Assembly (NCBI GenBank): GCA_914767715.1
Contig: OU612066.1
Location: forward strand, 13,831,001-13,895,000
Direction: 5' to 3'
From: Membranipora membranacea
Taxonomy: Eukaryota; Bryozoa; Gymnolaemata; Cheilostomatida; Membraniporidae
Length of the DNA: 64,000 bases
Shown here one piece after another: positions 24,301 through 38,802 of the stretch. A program made the position numbers and the translations under genes. Below the pieces are notes generated by a model. It was given only the letters and a program-made list of their open reading frames with translations, was not told the DNA's origin and ran no database searches. Every line of letters begins with the position of its first letter. Position 1 is the stretch's first letter.

Positions 24301-27300
24301 ATTGCCCTCATTCAACACGCCGAATATTGGAATCCTCGGATTAACAGGGGGGTCACAACGCTGACTTGAAAATCAAAAAATTATACCAAGGGAGGGTATC
24401 ATGCTTTTTTTTCGGCCAGATCAAAAAATAGATTTGCTTCTAACTAACCTCATAAGGAGGAGCAACTCCTGCTCATCTCGAATCTGCAGACCGTTTGGCT
24501 CTGCGGCTTTTCGTTCTCCGTCAGCGTCCGTTTGAATTAGGGCCACTTTTGCTATAAAAAAAACATGCCAAACGGCAGCATCGAAAAATTAAATCTCTGT
24601 TGGATTCTTATCAAACTCCGACCTGTTCAAGCTCTTATTGCCCTCATTCAACACGCCGAATATTGGAATCCTCGGATTAACAGGGGGGTCACAACGCTGA
24701 CTTGAAAATCCAAATATTATACCAAGGGAGGGTATCATGCTTTTCTTTCGGCCAGATCAAAAAATAGATTTGCTTCTAACTAACCTCATAAGGAGGAGCA
24801 ACTCCTGCTCATCTCGATCTGCAGACCGCTTAGCTCTGCGGCTTTTCGTTCTCCGTCAGCGTCCGTTTTAATTAGGGCCACTTTTGCTATAAAAAAACAT
24901 GCCAAACGGCAGCATCGAAAAATTAAATCTCCGTTGGATTCTTATCAAACTCCGACCAGTTCAAGGTCTTATTGCCCTCATTCAACACGCCGAATATTGG
25001 AATCCTCGGATTAACAGGGGGGTCACAAATCTGACTTGAAAATCCAAAAATCATACCAAGGGAGGGTATCATGCTTTTCTTTCGGCCAGATCAAAAAATA
25101 GATTTGCTTCTAACTAACCTCATAAGGAGGAGCAACTCCTGCGCATGTCGAATCTGCAGACCGTTTGGCTCTGCGGCTTTTCGTTCTCCGTCAGCGTCCG
25201 CTTTAATTAGGGCCAGTTTTGCTATAAAAAAACATGCCAAATGGCAGCATCGAAAAATTGAATCTCTGTTGGATTCTTATCAAACTCCGACCAGTTCAAG
25301 CTCTTATTGCCCTCATTCAACACGCCGAATATTGGAATCCTCGGATTAACAGGGGGGTCACAACGCTGACTTGAAAATCAAAAAATTATACCAAGGGAGG
25401 GTATCATGCTTTTTTTTCGGCCAGATCAAAAAATAGATTTGCTTCTAACTAACCTCATAAGGAGGAGCAACTCCTGCTCATCTCGAATCTGCAGACCGTT
25501 TGGCTCTGCGGCTTTTCGTTCTCCGTCAGCGTCCGCTTTAATTAGGGCCACTTTTGCTATAAAAAAAACATGCCAAACGGCAGCATCGAAAAATTAAATC
25601 TCTGTTGGATTCTTATCAAACTCCGACCTGTTCAAGCTCTTATTGCCCTCATTCAACACGCCGAATATTGGAATCCTCGGATTAACAGGGGGGTCACAAC
25701 GCTAACTTGAAAATCCAAAAATTATACCAATGGAGGGTATCATGCTTTTTTTTCGGCCAGATCAAAAAATAGATTTGCTTCTAACTAACCTCATTAGGAG
25801 GAGCAACTCCTGCTCATCTCGAATCTGCAGACCGTTTGGCTCTGCGGCTTTTTGTTCTCCGTCAGCGTCCGTTTTAATTAGGGCCACTTTTGCTATAAAA
25901 AAACATGCCAAACGGCAGCATCGGTAAATTAAATCTCTGTTGGATACTTATCAAACTCCGATCAGTTCAAGCTCTTATTGCCCTCATTCAACACGCCGAA
26001 TATTTGAATCCTCGGATTAACAGGGGGGTCACAACGCTGACTTGAAAATCCAAAAATTATACCAATGGAGGGTATCATGCTTTTTTTTCGGCCGGATCAA
26101 AAAATAGATTTGCTTTTAACTAACCTCAGAAGGAGGAGCAACTCCTGCCTATCTCGAATCTGCAGACCGTTTGGCTCTGCGGCTTTTCGTTCTCCGTCAG
26201 CGTCCGTTTTAATTAGGGCCACTTTTGCTATAAAAAAACATGCCAAACGGCAGCATCGAAAAAGTAAATCTCTGTTGGATTCTTATCAAACTCCGACCAG
26301 TTCAAGCTCTTATTGCCCTCATTCAACACGCCGAATATTTGAATCCTCGGATTAACAGGGGGTCACAACGCTGACTTGAAAATCCAAATATTATACCAAG
26401 GGAGGGAATCATGCTTTTCTTTCGGCCAGATCAAAAAATAGATTTGCTTCTAACTAACCCCATAAGGAGGAGCAACTCCTGCTCATCTCGATCTGCAGAC
26501 CGCTTAGCTCTGCGGCTTTTCGTTCTCCGTCAGCGTCCGTTTTAATTAGGGCCACTTTTGCTATAAAAAAACATGCCAAACGGCAGCATCGAAAAATTAA
26601 ATCTCCGTTGGATTCTTATCAAACTCCGACCAGTTCAAGCTCTTATTGCCCTCATTCAACACGCCGAATATTGGAATCCTCGGATTAACAGGGGGGTCAC
26701 AACGCTGACTTGAAAATCAAAAAATTATACCAAGGGAGGGTATCATGCTTTTTTTTCGGCCAGATCAAAAAATAGATTTGCTTCTAACTAACCTCATAAG
26801 GAGGAGCAACTCCTGCTCATCTCGAATCTGCAGACCGTTTGGCTCTGCGGCTTTTCGTTCTCCGTCAGCGTCCATTTGAATTAGGGCCACTTTTGCTATA
26901 AAAAAAACATGCCAAACGGCAGCATCGAAAAATTAAATCTCTGTTGGATTCTTATCAAACTCCGACCAGTTCAAGCTCTTATTGCCCTCATTCAACACGC
27001 CGAATATTTGAATCCTCGGATTAACAGGGGGGTCACAACGCTGACTTGAAAATCCAAAAATTATACCAATGGAGGGTATCATGCTTTTTTTTCGGCCAGA
27101 TCAAAAAATAGATTTGCTTCTAACTAACCTCATAAGGAGGAGCAACTCCTGCTCATCTCGAATCTGCAGATCGTTTGGCTCTGCAGCTTTTCGTTCTCCG
27201 TCAGCGTCCGTTTTAATTAGGGCCACTTTTGCTATACAAAAACATGCCAAACGCCAGCATCGAAAAATTAAATCTCTGTTGGATTCTTATCTAACTCCTA

Positions 27301-28754
27301 CCAGTTCAAGCTCTTATTGCCGTCATTCAACACGCCGAATATTAAAATCCTTGGATTAACAGGGGGGTCACAACGCTAACTTGAAAATCCAAAAATTATA
27401 CCAAGGGAGGGTATCATGCTTTTTTTTCGGCCAGATCAAAAAATAGATTTGCTTCTAACTTACCTCATAAGGAGGAGCAACTCCTGCTCATCTCGAATCT
27501 GCAGACCGTTTGGCTCTGTGGCTTTTCGTTCTCCGTCGGCGTTCGTTTTAATTAGGGCCACTTTTGCTATTAAAAAACATGCCAAACGGCAGCATCGAAA
27601 AATTAAATCTCTGTTGGATTCTTATCAAACTCCGACCAGTTCAAGCTCTTATTGCCCTCATTCAACACGGCGAATATTGGAATCCTCGGATTAACAGGGG
27701 GGTCACAACGCTGACTTGAAAATCCAAAAATTATATCAAGGGAGGGTATCATGCTTTTTTTTCGTCCAAATCAAAAAATATCTTTGCTTCTAACTAACCT
27801 CATAAGGAGGAGCAACTCCTGCTCATCTCCAATCTGCAGACCGTTTGGCTCTGCGGCTTTTTGTTCTCCGTCAGCGTCCGTTTTAATTAGGGCCACTTTT
27901 GCTATAAAAAAACATGCAAAACGGCAGCATCGAAAAATTAAATCTCTGTTGGATTCTTATCAAACTCCGACCAGTTCAAGCTCTTATTGCCCTCATTCAA
28001 CACGCCGAATATTGGAATCCTCGGATTAACAGGGGGGTCACAACGCTGACTTGAAAATCCAAAAATTATACCAATGGAGGGTATCATGCTTTTTTTTCGG
28101 CCGGATCAAAAAATAGATTTGCTTTTAACTAACCTCAGAAGGAGGAGCAACTCCTGCTCATCTCGAATATGCAGACCGTTTGGCTCTGCGGTTTTTCGTT
28201 CTCCGTCAGCGTCCGTTTTAATTAGGGCCACTTTTGCTATAAAAAAACATGCTAAACGGCAGCATCGAAAAATTAAATCTCTGTTGGATTCTTATCAAAC
28301 TCCGACCAGTTCAAGCTCTTATTGTCCTCATTCAACACGCCGAATATTTGAATCCTCGGATTAACAGGGGGGTCACAACGCTGACTTGAAAATCCAAATA
28401 TTATACCAAGGGAGGGTATCATGCTTTTTTTCGGACAGATCAAAAAATAGATTTGCTTCTAACTAACCTCATAAGGAGGAGCAACTCCTGCTCATCTCGA
28501 ATCTGCAGACCGTTTGGCTCTGCGGCTTTTCGTTCTCCGTCGGCGTTCGTTTTAATTAGGGCCACTTTTGCTATAGAAAAACATGCCAAACGGCAGCATC
28601 GAAAAATTAAATCTCTGTGGGATTCTTATCAAACTCCGACCAGTTCAAGCTCTTATTGCCCTCATTCAACACGGCGAATATTGGAATCCTCGGATTAACA
28701 GGGGGGTCACAACGCTGACTTGAAAATCCAAAAATTATACCAATGGAGGGTATC
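21390..28754 (+). repeat. Segmental block copy 2 (about 22 monomers)
   Basis: Same order of monomer types as 10339-17704. Private changes include a new TAA at 22604-22606 (TATTAAAC), TTTCTGCC at 24066, GGCCAGTTTTG near 25214 and a five-G run near 26360. These few differences across about 7.4 kb show a recent duplication. Confidence 0.9.
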
Positions 28755-31700
28755 ATGCTTTTTTTTCGGCCGGATCAAAAAATAGATTTGCTTCTAACTA
28801 ACTACAGAAGGAGGAGCAACTCCTGCTCATCTCGAATCTGCAGACCGTTTGGCTCTACGGCTTTTCGTTCTCCGTCAGCGTCCGTTTTAACTAGGGCCAC
28901 TTTTGCTATAAAAAAACATGCCAAACGGCAGCATCGAAAAATTAAATCTCCGTTGGATTCTTATCAAACTCCGACCAGTTCAAGCTCTTATTGCCCTCAT
29001 TCAACACGGCGAATATTGGAATCCTCGGATTAACAGGGGGGTCACAACGCTGACTTGAAAATCAAAAAATTATACCAAGGGAGGGTATCATGCTTTTTTT
29101 TCGGCCAGATCAAAAAATAGATTTGCTTCTAACTAACCTCATAAGGAGGAGCAACTCCTGCTCATCTCGAATCTGCAGACCGTTTGGCTCTGCGGCTTTT
29201 CGTTCTCCGCCAGCGTCCGTTTGAATTAGGGCCACTTTTGCTATAAAAAAAACATGCCAAACGGCAGCATCGAAAAATTAAATCTCTGTTGGATTCTTAT
29301 CAAACTCCGACCAGTTCAAGCTCTTATTGCCCTCATTCAACACGCCGAATATTTGAATCCTCGGATTAACAGGGGGGTCACAACGCTGACTTGAAAATCC
29401 AAAAATTATACCAAGGGAGGGTATCATGCTTTTCTTTCGGCCAGATCAAAAAATAGATTTGCTTCTAACTAACCTCATAAGGAGGAGCAACTCCTGCTCA
29501 TCTCGAATCTGCAGACTGTTTGGCTCTGCGGCTTTTCGTTCTCCGTCAGCGTCCGTTTTAATTAGGGCCACTTTTGCTATACAAAAACATGCCAAACGGC
29601 AGCATCGAAAAATTAAATCTCTGTTGGATTCTTATCAAACTCCGACCAGTTCAAGCTCTTATTGCCCTCATTCAACACGCTGAATATTAAAATCCTTGGA
29701 TTAACAGGGGGGTCACAACGCTGACTTGAAAATCCAAAAATTATACCAAGGGAGGGTATCATGCTTTTTTTTCGGCCAGATCAAAAAATAGATTTGCTTC
29801 TAACTAACCTCATAAGGAGGAGCAACTCCTGCTCATCTCGAATCTGCAGACCGTTTGGCTCTGCGGCTTTTCGTTCTTCGTCAGCGTCCGTTTTAATTAG
29901 GGCCACTTTTGCTATAAAAAACATGCCAAACGGCAGCATCGAAAAAATAAGTCTCTGTTGGATTCTTATCAAACTCCGACCAGTTCAAGCTCTTATTGCC
30001 CTCATTCAACACGCCGAATATTAAAATCCTTGGATTAACAGGGGGGTCACAACGCTGACTTGAAAATCCAAAAATTATACCAAGGGAGGGTATCATGCTT
30101 TTTTTTCGGCCAGATCAAAAAATAGATTTGCTTCTAACTAACCTCATAAGGAGGAGCAACTCCTGCTCATCTCGAATCTGCAGACCGTTTGGCTCTGCGG
30201 CTTTTCGTTCTCCGTCGGCGTTCGTTTTAATTAGGGCCACTTTTGCTATAAAAAAACATGCCAAACGGCAGCATCGAAAAACTAAATCTCTGTTGGATTC
30301 TTATCAAAGTCTGACCAGTTCAAGCTCTTATTGCCCTCATCCGACACGTCGAATATTGGAATCCTCGGATTAACAGGGGGGTCACAACGCTGACTTGAAA
30401 ATACAAAAATGATACCAAGGGAGAGTATCATGCTTTTTTTTCGGCCAGATCAAAAAATAGATTTGCTTCTAACTAACCTCATAAGGAGGAGCAACTCCTG
30501 CTCATCTCGAATCTGCAGACCGTTTGGCTCTGCGGCTTTTCGTTCTCCGTCAGCGTCTTTTTAATTAGGGCCACTTTTGCTATAAAAAAACATGCCAAAC
30601 GGTAGCATCGAAAAATTAAATCTCTGTTGGATTCTTATCAAACTCCGACCAGTTCAAGCTCTTATTGCCCTCATTCAACACGCCGAATTTTGGAATCCTC
30701 GGATTAACAGGGGGGTCACAACGCTGACTTGAAAATCCAAAAATTATACCAAGGGAGGGTATCATGCTTTTTTTTTGGCCAGATCAAAAAATAGATTTGC
30801 TTCTAACTAACCTTATAAGGAGGAGCAACTCCTGCTCATCTCGAATCTGCAGACCGTTTGGCTCTGCGGCTTTTCGTTCTCCGTCAGCGTCCGTTTTAAT
30901 TAGGGCCACTTTTGCTATAAAAAAACATGCCAAACGGCAGCATCGAAAAATTAAATCTCTGTTGGATTCTTATCAAACTCCGACCAGTTCAAGCTCTTAC
31001 TGCCCTCATTCAACACGCCGAATATTTGAATCCTCGGATTAACAGGGGGGTCACAACGCTGACTTGAAAATCAAAAAAATTATACCAAGGGAGGGTATCA
31101 TGCTTTTTTTTCGGCCAGATCAAAAAATAGATTTGCTTCTAACTAACCTCATAAGGAGGAGCAACTCCTGCTCATCTCGAATCTGCAGACCGTTTGGCTC
31201 TGCGGCTTTTCGTTCTCCGTCAGCGTCCGTTTTAATTAGGGCCACTTTTGCTATAAAAAAACATGCCAAACAGCAGCATCGAAAAATTAACTCTCTGTTG
31301 GATTCTTATCAAACTCTGACCAGTTCAAGCTCTTATTGCCCTCATTCAACACGCCGAATATTGGAATCCTCGGATTAACAGGGGGGTCACAACGCTGACT
31401 TGAAAATCCAAAAATTATACCAAGGGAGGGTGTCATGCTTTTTTTTCGGCCAGATCAAAAAATAGATTTGCTTCTAACTAACCTCATAAGGAGGAGCAAC
31501 TCCTGCTCATCTCGAAACTGCAGACTGTTTGGCTCTGCGGCTTTTCGTTCTCCGTCAGCGTCCGTTTTAATTAGGGCAACTTTTGCTATAAAAAAAACAT
31601 GCCAAACGGCAGCATCGAAAAATTAACTCTCTGTTGGATTCTTATCAAACTCTGACCAGTTCAAGCTCTTATTGCCCTCATTCAACACGCCGAATATTGG

Positions 31701-32106
31701 AATCCTCGGATTAACAGGGGGGTCACAACGCTGACTTGAAAATCCAAAAATTATACCAAGGGAGGGTGTCATGCTTTTTTTTCGGCCAGATCAAAAAATA
31801 GATTTGCTTCTAACTAACCTCATAAGGAGGAGCAACTCCTGCTCATCTCGAAACTGCAGACTGTTTGGCTCTGCGGCTTTTCGTTCTCCGTCAGCGTCCG
31901 TTTTAATTAGGGCAACTTTTGCTATAAAAAAAACATGCCAAACGGCAGCATCGAAAAATTAAATCTCTGTTGGATTCTTATCAAACTCCGACCAGTTCAA
32001 GCTCTTATTGCCCTCATTCAACACGCCGAATATTGGAATCCTTGGATTAACAGGGGGGTCACAACGCTGACTTGAAAATCCAAAAATTATACCAAGGGAG
32101 GGTATC
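28755..32106 (+). repeat. Mixed monomer stretch between segmental copies 2 and 3
   Basis: Ten monomers: 28755 (AACTACAGAAGG), 29090 (CCGCCAGCG), 29426 (GACTGTTTGG with TATACAAAA), 29761 (GTTCTTCGTC with shortened A tract), 30095 (CAAAGTCTGACC), 30430 (AGCGTCTTTTTAA), 30764, 31100, 31435 and 31771. The first five recur at 40812-42487 in the same order. The last three have relatives at 54203-54873. Confidence 0.8.
31435..32106 (+). repeat. Recent tandem monomer pair (336-bp units)
   Basis: Units 31435 and 31771 share GGTGTCATGC, CTCGAAACTGCAGACTG, GGGCAACTTTTG and an A8 tract in their left halves. They differ on the right, where 31435 reads TTAACTCTCTG and CTCTGACC and 31771 reads TTAAATCTCTG, CTCCGACC and CCTTGG. 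The related locus at 54538 has only one such unit, whose right part is the 31771 form. Confidence 0.85.
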
Positions 32107-35100
32107 ATGCTTTTTTTTTGGCCAGATCAAAAAATAGATTTGCTTCTAACTAACCTCATAAGGAGGAGCAACTCCTGCTAATCTCGAATCTGCAGACCGT
32201 TTATCTCTGCGGCTTTTCGTTCTCCGTCAGCGTCCGTTTTAATTAGGGCCACTTTTGCTATAAAAAAACATGCCAAACGGCAGCATCGAAAAATTAAATC
32301 TCTGTTGGATACTTATCAACCTCCGACCAGTTCAAGCTCCTATAGCCCTCATTCAACACGCCGAATATTGGAATCCCCGGATTAACAGGGGGGTCGCAAC
32401 GCTGACTTGAAGATCCAAAAATTATACCAAGGGAGAGTATCATGCGTTTTTTTCGGTCAGATCAAAAAATTGATTTGCTTCTAACTAACCTCATAAGGAG
32501 CAGCAACTCCTGCTCATCTCGAATCTGCAGACCGTTTGGCTCTGCGGCTTTTTGTTCTCCGTCAGCGTCCGTTTTAATTAGGGCCACTTTTGCTATAAAA
32601 AAACATCCAAATGGCAGCATCGAAAAATTAAATCTCTGTTGGATTCTTATCAAACTCCGACCAGTTCAAGCTCTTATTGCCCTCATTCAACACGCCGAAT
32701 ATTGGAATCCTCGGATTAACAGGGGGGTCACAACGCTGACTTGAAAATCCAAAAATGATACCAAGGGAGGGTATCATGCTTTTTTTTCGGCCAGATCAAA
32801 AAATAGATTTGCTTCTAACTAACCTCATAAGGAGGAGCAACTCCTGCTCATCTCGAATCTGCAGACCGTTTGGCTCTGTGGCTTTTCGTTCTCCGTCAGC
32901 GTCCGTTTTAAATAGGGCCACTTTTGCTATAAAAAAACATGCCAAACGGCAGCATCGAAAAATTAAATCTCTGTTGGATTCTTATCAAACTCCGACCAGT
33001 TCAAGCTCTTATTGCCCTCATTCAACACGCCGAATATTGGAATCCTCGGATTAACAGGGGATCACAAAGCTGACTTGAAAATCCAAAAATGATACCAAGG
33101 GAGGATATCATGCTTTTTTTTCGGCCAGATCAAAAAATAGATTTCCTTCTAACTAACCTCATAAGGAGGAGCAACTCCTGCTCATCTCGAATCTGCAGAC
33201 CGTTTGGCTCTGCGGCTTTTTGTTCTCCGTCAGCGTCCGTTTTAATTAGGGCCACTTTTGCTATAAAAAAACATCCAAACGGCAGCATCGAAAAATTAAA
33301 TCTCTGTTGGATTCTTATCAAACTCCGACCAGTTCAAGCTCTTATTGCCCTCATTCAACACGCCGAATATTGGAATCCTCGGATTAACAGGGGGGTCACA
33401 ACGCTAACTTGAAAATCCAAAAATTATACCAATGGAGGGTATCATGCTTTTTTTTCGGCCAGATCAAAAAATAGATTTGCTTCTAACTAACCTCATTAGG
33501 AGGAGCAACTCCTGCTCATCTCGAATCTGCAGACCGTTTGGCTCTGCGGCTTTTTGTTCTCCGTCAGCGTCCGTTTTAATTAGGGCCACTTTTGCTATAA
33601 AAAAACATGCCAAACGGCAGCATCGGAAAATTAAATCTCTGTTGGATACTTATCAAACTCCGACCAGTTCAAGCTCTTATTGCCCTCATTCAACACGCCG
33701 AATATTTGAATCCTCGGATTAACAGGGGGGTCACAACGCTGACTTGAAAATCCAAAAATTATACCAATGGAGGGTATCATGCTTTTTTTTCGGCCGGATC
33801 AAAAAATAGATTTGCTTTTAACTAACCTCAGAAGGAGGAGCAACTCCTGCTCATCTCGAATCTGCAGACCGTTTGGCTCTGCGGCTTTTCGTTCTCCGTC
33901 AGCGTCCGTTTTAATTAGGGCCACTTTTGCTATAAAAAAACATGCCAAACGGCAGCATCGAAAAATTAAATCTCTGTTGGATTCTTATCAAACTCCGACC
34001 AGTTCAAGCTCTTATTGCCCTCATTCAACACGCCGAATATTTGAATCCTCGGATTAACAGGGGGGTCACAACGCTGACTTGAAAATCCAAATATTATACC
34101 AAGGGAGGGTATCATGCTTTTCTTTCGGCCAGATCAAAAAATAGATTTGCTTCTAACTAACCTCATAAGGAGGAGCAACTCCTGCTCATCTCGATCTGCA
34201 GACCGCTTAGCTCTGCGGCTTTTCGTTCTCCGTCAGCGTCCGTTTTAATTAGGGCCACTTTTGCTATAAAAAAACATGCCAAACGGCAGCATCGAAAAAT
34301 TAAATCTCCGTTGGATTCTTATCAAACTCCGACCAGTTCAAGGTCTTATTGCCCTCATTCAACACGCCGAATATTGGAATCCTCGGATTAACAGGGGGGT
34401 CACAAAGCTGACTTGAAAATCCAAAAATCATACCAAGGGAGGGTATCATGCTTTTCTTTCGGCCAGATCAAAAAATAGATTTGCTTCTAACTAACCTCAT
34501 AAGGAGGAGCAACTCCTGCGCATGTCGAATCTGCAGACCGTTTGGCTCTGCGGCTTTTCGTTCTCCGTCAGCGTCCGCTTTAATTAGGGCCACTTTTGCT
34601 ATAAAAAAACATGCCAAATGGCAGCATCGAAAAATTGAATCTCTGTTGGATTCTTATCAAACTCCGACCAGTTCAAGCTCTTATTGCCCTCATTCAACAC
34701 GCCGAATATTGGAATCCTCGGATTAACAGGGGGGTCACAACGCTGACTTGAAAATCAAAAAATTATACCAAGGGAGGGTATCATGCTTTTTTTTCGGCCA
34801 GATCAAAAAATAGATTTGCTTCTAACTAACCTCATAAGGAGGAGCAACTCCTGCTCATCTCGAATCTGCAGACCGTTTGGCTCTGCGGCTTTTCGTTCTC
34901 CGTCAGCGTCCGTTTGAATTAGGGCCACTTTTGCTATAAAAAAAACATGCCAAACGGCAGCATCGAAAAATTAAATCTCTGTTGGATTCTTATCAAACTC
35001 CGACCTGTTCAAGCTCTTATTGCCCTCATTCAACACGCCGAATATTGGAATCCTCGGATTAACAGGGGGGTCACAACGCTGACTTGAAAATCCAAATATT

Positions 35101-38100
35101 ATACCAAGGGAGGGTATCATGCTTTTCTTTCGGCCAGATCAAAAAATAGATTTGCTTCTAACTAACCTCATAAGGAGGAGCAACTCCTGCTCATCTCGAT
35201 CTGCAGACCGCTTAGCTCTGCGGCTTTTCGTTCTCCGTCAGCGTCCGTTTTAATTAGGGCCACTTTTGCTATAAAAAAACATGCCAAACGGCAGCATCGA
35301 AAAATTAAATCTCCGTTGGATTCTTATCAAACTCCGACCAGTTCAAGGTCTTATTGCCCTCATTCAACACGCCGAATATTGGAATCCTCGGATTAACAGG
35401 GGGGTCACAAATCTGACTTGAAAATCCAAAAATCATACCAAGGGAGGGTATCATGCTTTTCTTTCGGCCAGATCAAAAAATAGATTTGCTTCTAACTAAC
35501 CTCATAAGGAGGAGCAACTCCTGCGCATGTCGAATCTGCAGACCGTTTGGCTCTGCGGCTTTTCGTTCTCCGTCAGCGTCCGCTTTAATTAGGGCCACTT
35601 TTGCTATAAAAAAACATGCCAAATGGCAGCATCGAAAAATTGAATCTCTGTTGGATTCTTATCAAACTCCGACCAGTTCAAGCTCTTATTGCCCTCATTC
35701 AACACGCCGAATATTGGAATCCTCGGATTAACAGGGGGGTCACAACGCTGACTTGAAAATCAAAAAATTATACCAAGGGAGGGTATCATGCTTTTTTTTC
35801 GGCCAGATCAAAAAATAGATTTGCTTCTAACTAACCTCATAAGGAGGAGCAACTCCTGCTCATCTCGAATCTGCAGACCGTTTGGCTCTGCGGCTTTTCG
35901 TTCTCCGTCAGCGTCCGTTTGAATTAGGGCCACTTTTGCTATAAAAAAAACATGCCAAACGGCAGCATCGAAAAATTAAATCTCTGTTGGATTCTTATCA
36001 AACTCCGACCTGTTCAAGCTCTTATTGCCCTCATTCAACACGCCGAATATTGGAATCCTCGGATTAACAGGGGGGTCACAACGCTAACTTGAAAATCCAA
36101 AAATTATACCAATGGAGGGTATCATGCTTTTTTTTCGGCCAGATCAAAAAATAGATTTGCTTCTAACTAACCTCATTAGGAGGAGCAACTCCTGCTCATC
36201 TCGAATCTGCAGACCGTTTGGCTCTGCGGCTTTTTGTTCTCCGTCAGCGTCCGTTTTAATTAGGGCCACTTTTGCTATAAAAAAACATGCCAAACGGCAG
36301 CATCGGAAAATTAAATCTCTGTTGGATACTTATCAAACTCCGATCAGTTCAAGCTCTTATTGCCCTCATTCAACACGCCGAATATTTGAATCCTCGGATT
36401 AACAGGGGGGTCACAACGCTGACTTGAAAATCCAAAAATTATACCAATGGAGGGTATCATGCTTTTTTTTCGGCCGGATCAAAAAATAGATTTGCTTTTA
36501 ACTAACCTCAGAAGGAGGAGCAACTCCTGCCTATCTCGAATCTGCAGACCGTTTGGCTCTGCGGCTTTTCGTTCTCCGTCAGCGTCCGTTTTAATTAGGG
36601 CCACTTTTGCTATAAAAAAACATGCCAAACGGCAGCATCGAAAAAGTAAATCTCTGTTGGATTCTTATCAAACTCCGACCAGTTCAAGCTCTTATTGCCC
36701 TCATTCAACACGCCGAATATTTGAATCCTCGGATTAACAGGGGGGTCACAACGCTGACTTGAAAATCCAAATATTATACCAAGGGAGGGAATCATGCTTT
36801 TCTTTCGGCCAGATCAAAAAATAGATTTGCTTCTAACTAACCTCATAAGGAGGAGCAACTCCTGCTCATCTCGATCTGCAGACCGCTTAGCTCTGCGGCT
36901 TTTCGTTCTCCGTCAGCGTCCGTTTTAATTAGGGCCACTTTTGCTATAAAAAAACATGCCAAACGGCAGCATCGAAAAATTAAATCTCCGTTGGATTCTT
37001 ATCAAACTCCGACCAGTTCAAGCTCTTATTGCCCTCATTCAACACGCCGAATATTGGAATCCTCGGATTAACAGGGGGGTCACAACGCTGACTTGAAAAT
37101 CAAAAAATTATACCAAGGGAGGGTATCATGCTTTTTTTTCGGCCAGATCAAAAAATAGATTTGCTTCTAACTAACCTCATAAGGAGGAGCAACTCCTGCT
37201 CATCTCGAATCTGCAGACCGTTTGGCTCTGCGGCTTTTCGTTCTCCGTCAGCGTCCGTTTGAATTAGGGCCACTTTTGCTATAAAAAAAACATGCCAAAC
37301 GGCAGCATCGAAAAATTAAATCTCTGTTGGATTCTTATCAAACTCCGACCAGTTCAAGCTCTTATTGCCCTCATTCAACACGCCGAATATTTGAATCCTC
37401 GGATTAACAGGGGGGTCACAACGCTGACTTGAAAATCCAAAAATTATACCAATGGAGGGTATCATGCTTTTTTTTCGGCCAGATCAAAAAATAGATTTGC
37501 TTCTAACTAACCTCATAAGGAGGAGCAACTCCTGCTCATCTCGAATCTGCAGATCGTTTGGCTCTGCAGCTTTTCGTTCTCCGTCAGCGTCCGTTTTAAT
37601 TAGGGCCACTTTTGCTATACAAAAACATGCCAAACGCCAGCATCGAAAAATTAAATCTCTGTTGGATTCTTATCTAACTCCTACCAGTTCAAGCTCTTAT
37701 TGCCGTCATTCAACACGCCGAATATTAAAATCCTTGGATTAACAGGGGGGTCACAACGCTAACTTGAAAATCCAAAAATTATACCAAGGGAGGGTATCAT
37801 GCTTTTTTTTCGGCCAGATCAAAAAATAGATTTGCTTCTAACTAACCTCATAAGGAGGAGCAACTCCTGCTCATCTCGAATCTGCAGACCGTTTGGCTCT
37901 GTGGCTTTTCGTTCTCCGTCGGCGTTCGTTTTAATTAGGGCCACTTTTGCTATTAAAAAACATGCCAAACGGCAGCATCGAAAAATTAAATCTCTGTTGG
38001 ATTCTTGTCAAACTCCGACCAGTTCAAGCTCTTATTGCCCTCATTCAACACGGCGAATATTGGAATCCTCGGATTAACAGGGGGGTCACAACGCTGACTT

Positions 38101-38802
38101 GAAAATCCAAAAATTATATCAAGGGAGGGTATCATGCTTTTTTTTCGGCCAGATCAAAAAATATCTTTGCTTCTAACTAACCTCATAAGGAGGAGCAACT
38201 CCTGCTCATCTCGAATCTGCAGACCGTTTGGCTCTGCGGCTTTTTGTTCTCCGTCAGCGTCCGTTTTAATTAGGGCCACTTTTGCTATAAAAAAACATGC
38301 AAAACGGCAGCATCGAAAAATTAAATCTCTGTTGGATTCTTATCAAACTCCGACCAGTTCAAGCTCTTATTGCCCTCATTCAACACGCCGAATATTGGAA
38401 TCCTCGGATTAACAGGGGGGTCACAACGCTGACTTGGAAATCCAAAAATTATACCAATGGAGGGTATCATGCTTTTTTTTCGGCCGGATCAAAAAATATA
38501 TTTGCTTTTAACTAACCTCAGAAGGAGGAGCAACTCCTGCTCATCTCGAATATGCAGACCGTTTGGCTCTGCGGCTTTTCGTTCTCCGTCAGCGTCCGCT
38601 TTAATTAGGGCCACTTTTGCTATAAAAAAACATGCTAAACGGCAGCATCGAAAAATTAAATCTCTGTTGGATTCTTATCAAACTCCGACCAGTTCAAGCT
38701 CTTATTGTCCTCATTCAACACGCCGAATATTTGAATCCTCGGATTAACAGGGGGTCACAACGCTTACTTGAAAATCCAAATATTATACCAAGGGAGGGTA
38801 TC
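32107..38802 (+). repeat. Segmental block copy 3 (20 monomers)
   Basis: Matches 21725-28420 at offset 10382-10383 bp, with the same order of monomer types. Differences noticed: TCTGTGGC at 32770 in place of CCGTTTATC, GATTTCCTTC at 33110, CTAACTAACC in place of CTAAATAACC at 33444, and loss of some changes seen in copy 2 from 37799 to 38469 (GGCCAGATC instead of GTCCAAATC). The left end carries T9 (32107), acquired from a different monomer type. Confidence 0.88.
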
